Assembly: GCF_001570605.1 (NCBI RefSeq)
Contig: NZ_BBXG01000003.1
Span: forward strand, 1-64,000
Direction: 5' to 3'
DNA length: 64,000 nucleotides
Source of the DNA: Herbidospora cretacea
GTDB taxonomy: Bacteria; Actinomycetota; Actinomycetes; Streptosporangiales; Streptosporangiaceae
Numbering within the stretch: position 1 is the first letter of the stretch; every line of letters begins with the position of its first letter. Below the pieces are notes generated by a model that searched no databases, was not told the origin of the DNA, and worked only from the letters and a program-made list of their open reading frames with translations. Shown here one piece after another: positions 63,476-64,000 of the stretch. A program made the position numbers and the translations under genes.

Positions 63476-64000
63476 TCAGTGCTCAACGGGGTCCTCCGCG
63501 AGCAGGGTCCGGAGTTTGGCCGAACATCGTTTCTTGGTGGGGCCCACGCTGCCGACCGGAAGCTGCATCCGGGCTGCGACCTGGGCGTTCCGGGCGTCGG
63601 GGTTGAGGGCGAAGAGGCGGAGCATGGTCCGGCAGGGCTCGTCCAGGCGGGACACGCGGGACCACAGCGTGCGCCCGTAGTCGGCGTCGACGATCTCCGT
63701 CGTCGGGTCGGGCGTCAGAAACGTGGGGTGTTCGTACAGGTCAGGTGGGTCGGTGGGGAACTCCTGGCCGGCCTTGCGGCCGAGCCGGAGCGCCTCGCGG
63801 CGGGTGGTGGTCATCAGCCACGCGCCGATCGCCTGCGGGTCGCGGATGCGGTCGACGCTCTCGACCAGCCTCAGCCACGCTCCCTGTACGGCGTCCGCCG
63901 CGTCGGCCGTCCCCAGGCCCGCCGCCCGTGCCACGGCCCACATGCGGCTGTTGAAGCAGGCGACCAACTCGGACCACGCGTGGTCGTCGAGCAGATCGAG
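63476..64000 (-). CDS. ECF-type RNA polymerase sigma factor, 5' end outside window
   Basis: Sigma-70-family protein, 174 residues visible; the frame continues past the right edge. Region 2: W-A-V-A-R-A-A-G-L, A-D-A-V-Q-G-A-W-L-R-L and I-G-A-W-L-M-T-T-T-R-R-E-A (region 2.3-2.4 for -10 contact). Region 4: L-D-E-P-C-R-T-M-L-R-L-F, then V-A-A-R-M-Q-L-P-V-G-S-V-G-P-T-K-K-R-C, the region 4 helix-turn-helix with the G-S-V/I-G-P-T-R-x-R-C signature of this ECF group. It ends 53 bases before the small beta-domain gene in the CHAT operon. It may read promoters of this same operon; those lie outside the window. Confidence 0.9.
   Translation of the reverse strand, partial: LDLLDDHAWSELVACFNSRMWAVARAAGLGTADAADAVQGAWLRLVESVDRIRDPQAIGAWLMTTTRREALRLGRKAGQEFPTDPPDLYEHPTFLTPDPTTEIVDADYGRTLWSRVSRLDEPCRTMLRLFALNPDARNAQVAARMQLPVGSVGPTKKRCSAKLRTLLAEDPVEH

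Overview
The window is chromosomal DNA from a very G+C-rich actinomycete. Codon third positions are almost all G or C, GTG starts are common, and 4-base ATGA/GTGA stop-start overlaps join many operon genes. The principal sigma factor has a long Ala/Lys and then acidic linker. It lies near a DUF7455-type zinc protein and a ParE/ParC topoisomerase pair, together with HhH-GPD, DUF5998 and PatA-like proteins. This set fits the Streptosporangiales (Streptosporangium/Nonomuraea-like); that placement is inference, because no rRNA is present. I saw no tRNA, rRNA, CRISPR array, prophage or insertion sequence.

Layout. 1-8.9 kb: a partial 2-oxoglutarate/Fe(II) oxygenase, a DoxX membrane protein, an MFS exporter, an esterase, a TPR/membrane/split-barrel fusion and a membrane-anchored tandem AAA+ ATPase. 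8.9-19.8 kb: two complete family-5 peptide/opine-type ABC importers on the same strand but in mirrored gene order (SBP-D-F-C-B, then B-C-DF fusion-SBP). 19.8-26.5 kb: a winged-helix protein, a truncated AfsR/BTAD-type STAND regulator swollen by Asn-Pro repeats, and a divergent membrane protein and two-component pair. 26.5-30.5 kb: pxpABC (5-oxoprolinase) behind a large conserved protein of unknown function. 30.7-40.1 kb: HhH-GPD repair protein, PAS-GAF-SpoIIE phosphatase, principal sigma factor with a strong terminator, YaaA, the DUF7455 protein and ParE. 40.1-41.5 kb: a gene-free stretch holding a degenerate ~62-bp minisatellite. 41.5-47.2 kb: a GNAT and beta-carbonic anhydrase pair, a VOC protein, an ArsR/SRPBCC operon with a clear promoter-operator, a 26-bp repeat that copies one arm of a terminator, and ParC. 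47.2-60.6 kb: GNAT, RecQ fused to a phosphoribosyltransferase-like domain, cytosolic GH10 xylanase, a second two-component pair, DUF2306, PfkB kinase, PatA-like acetyltransferase, and a DUF5998-phosphatase-rhodanese operon. 60.6-64.0 kb: a convergent ECF sigma / small beta-domain / CHAT caspase-like module that leaves the window.

The housekeeping core (sigma, ParE, ParC, RecQ, HhH-GPD) is interleaved with nutrient uptake, signalling and accessory genes. The least ordinary theme is repeat expansion. Five separate tandem arrays occur (12-bp, 48-bp, 62-bp, 26-bp and 33-bp units): two inside the AfsR-like regulator, one inside the CHAT protein, one next to a terminator and one in an otherwise empty intergenic region. 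A 17-bp motif also recurs at three unrelated intergenic sites.
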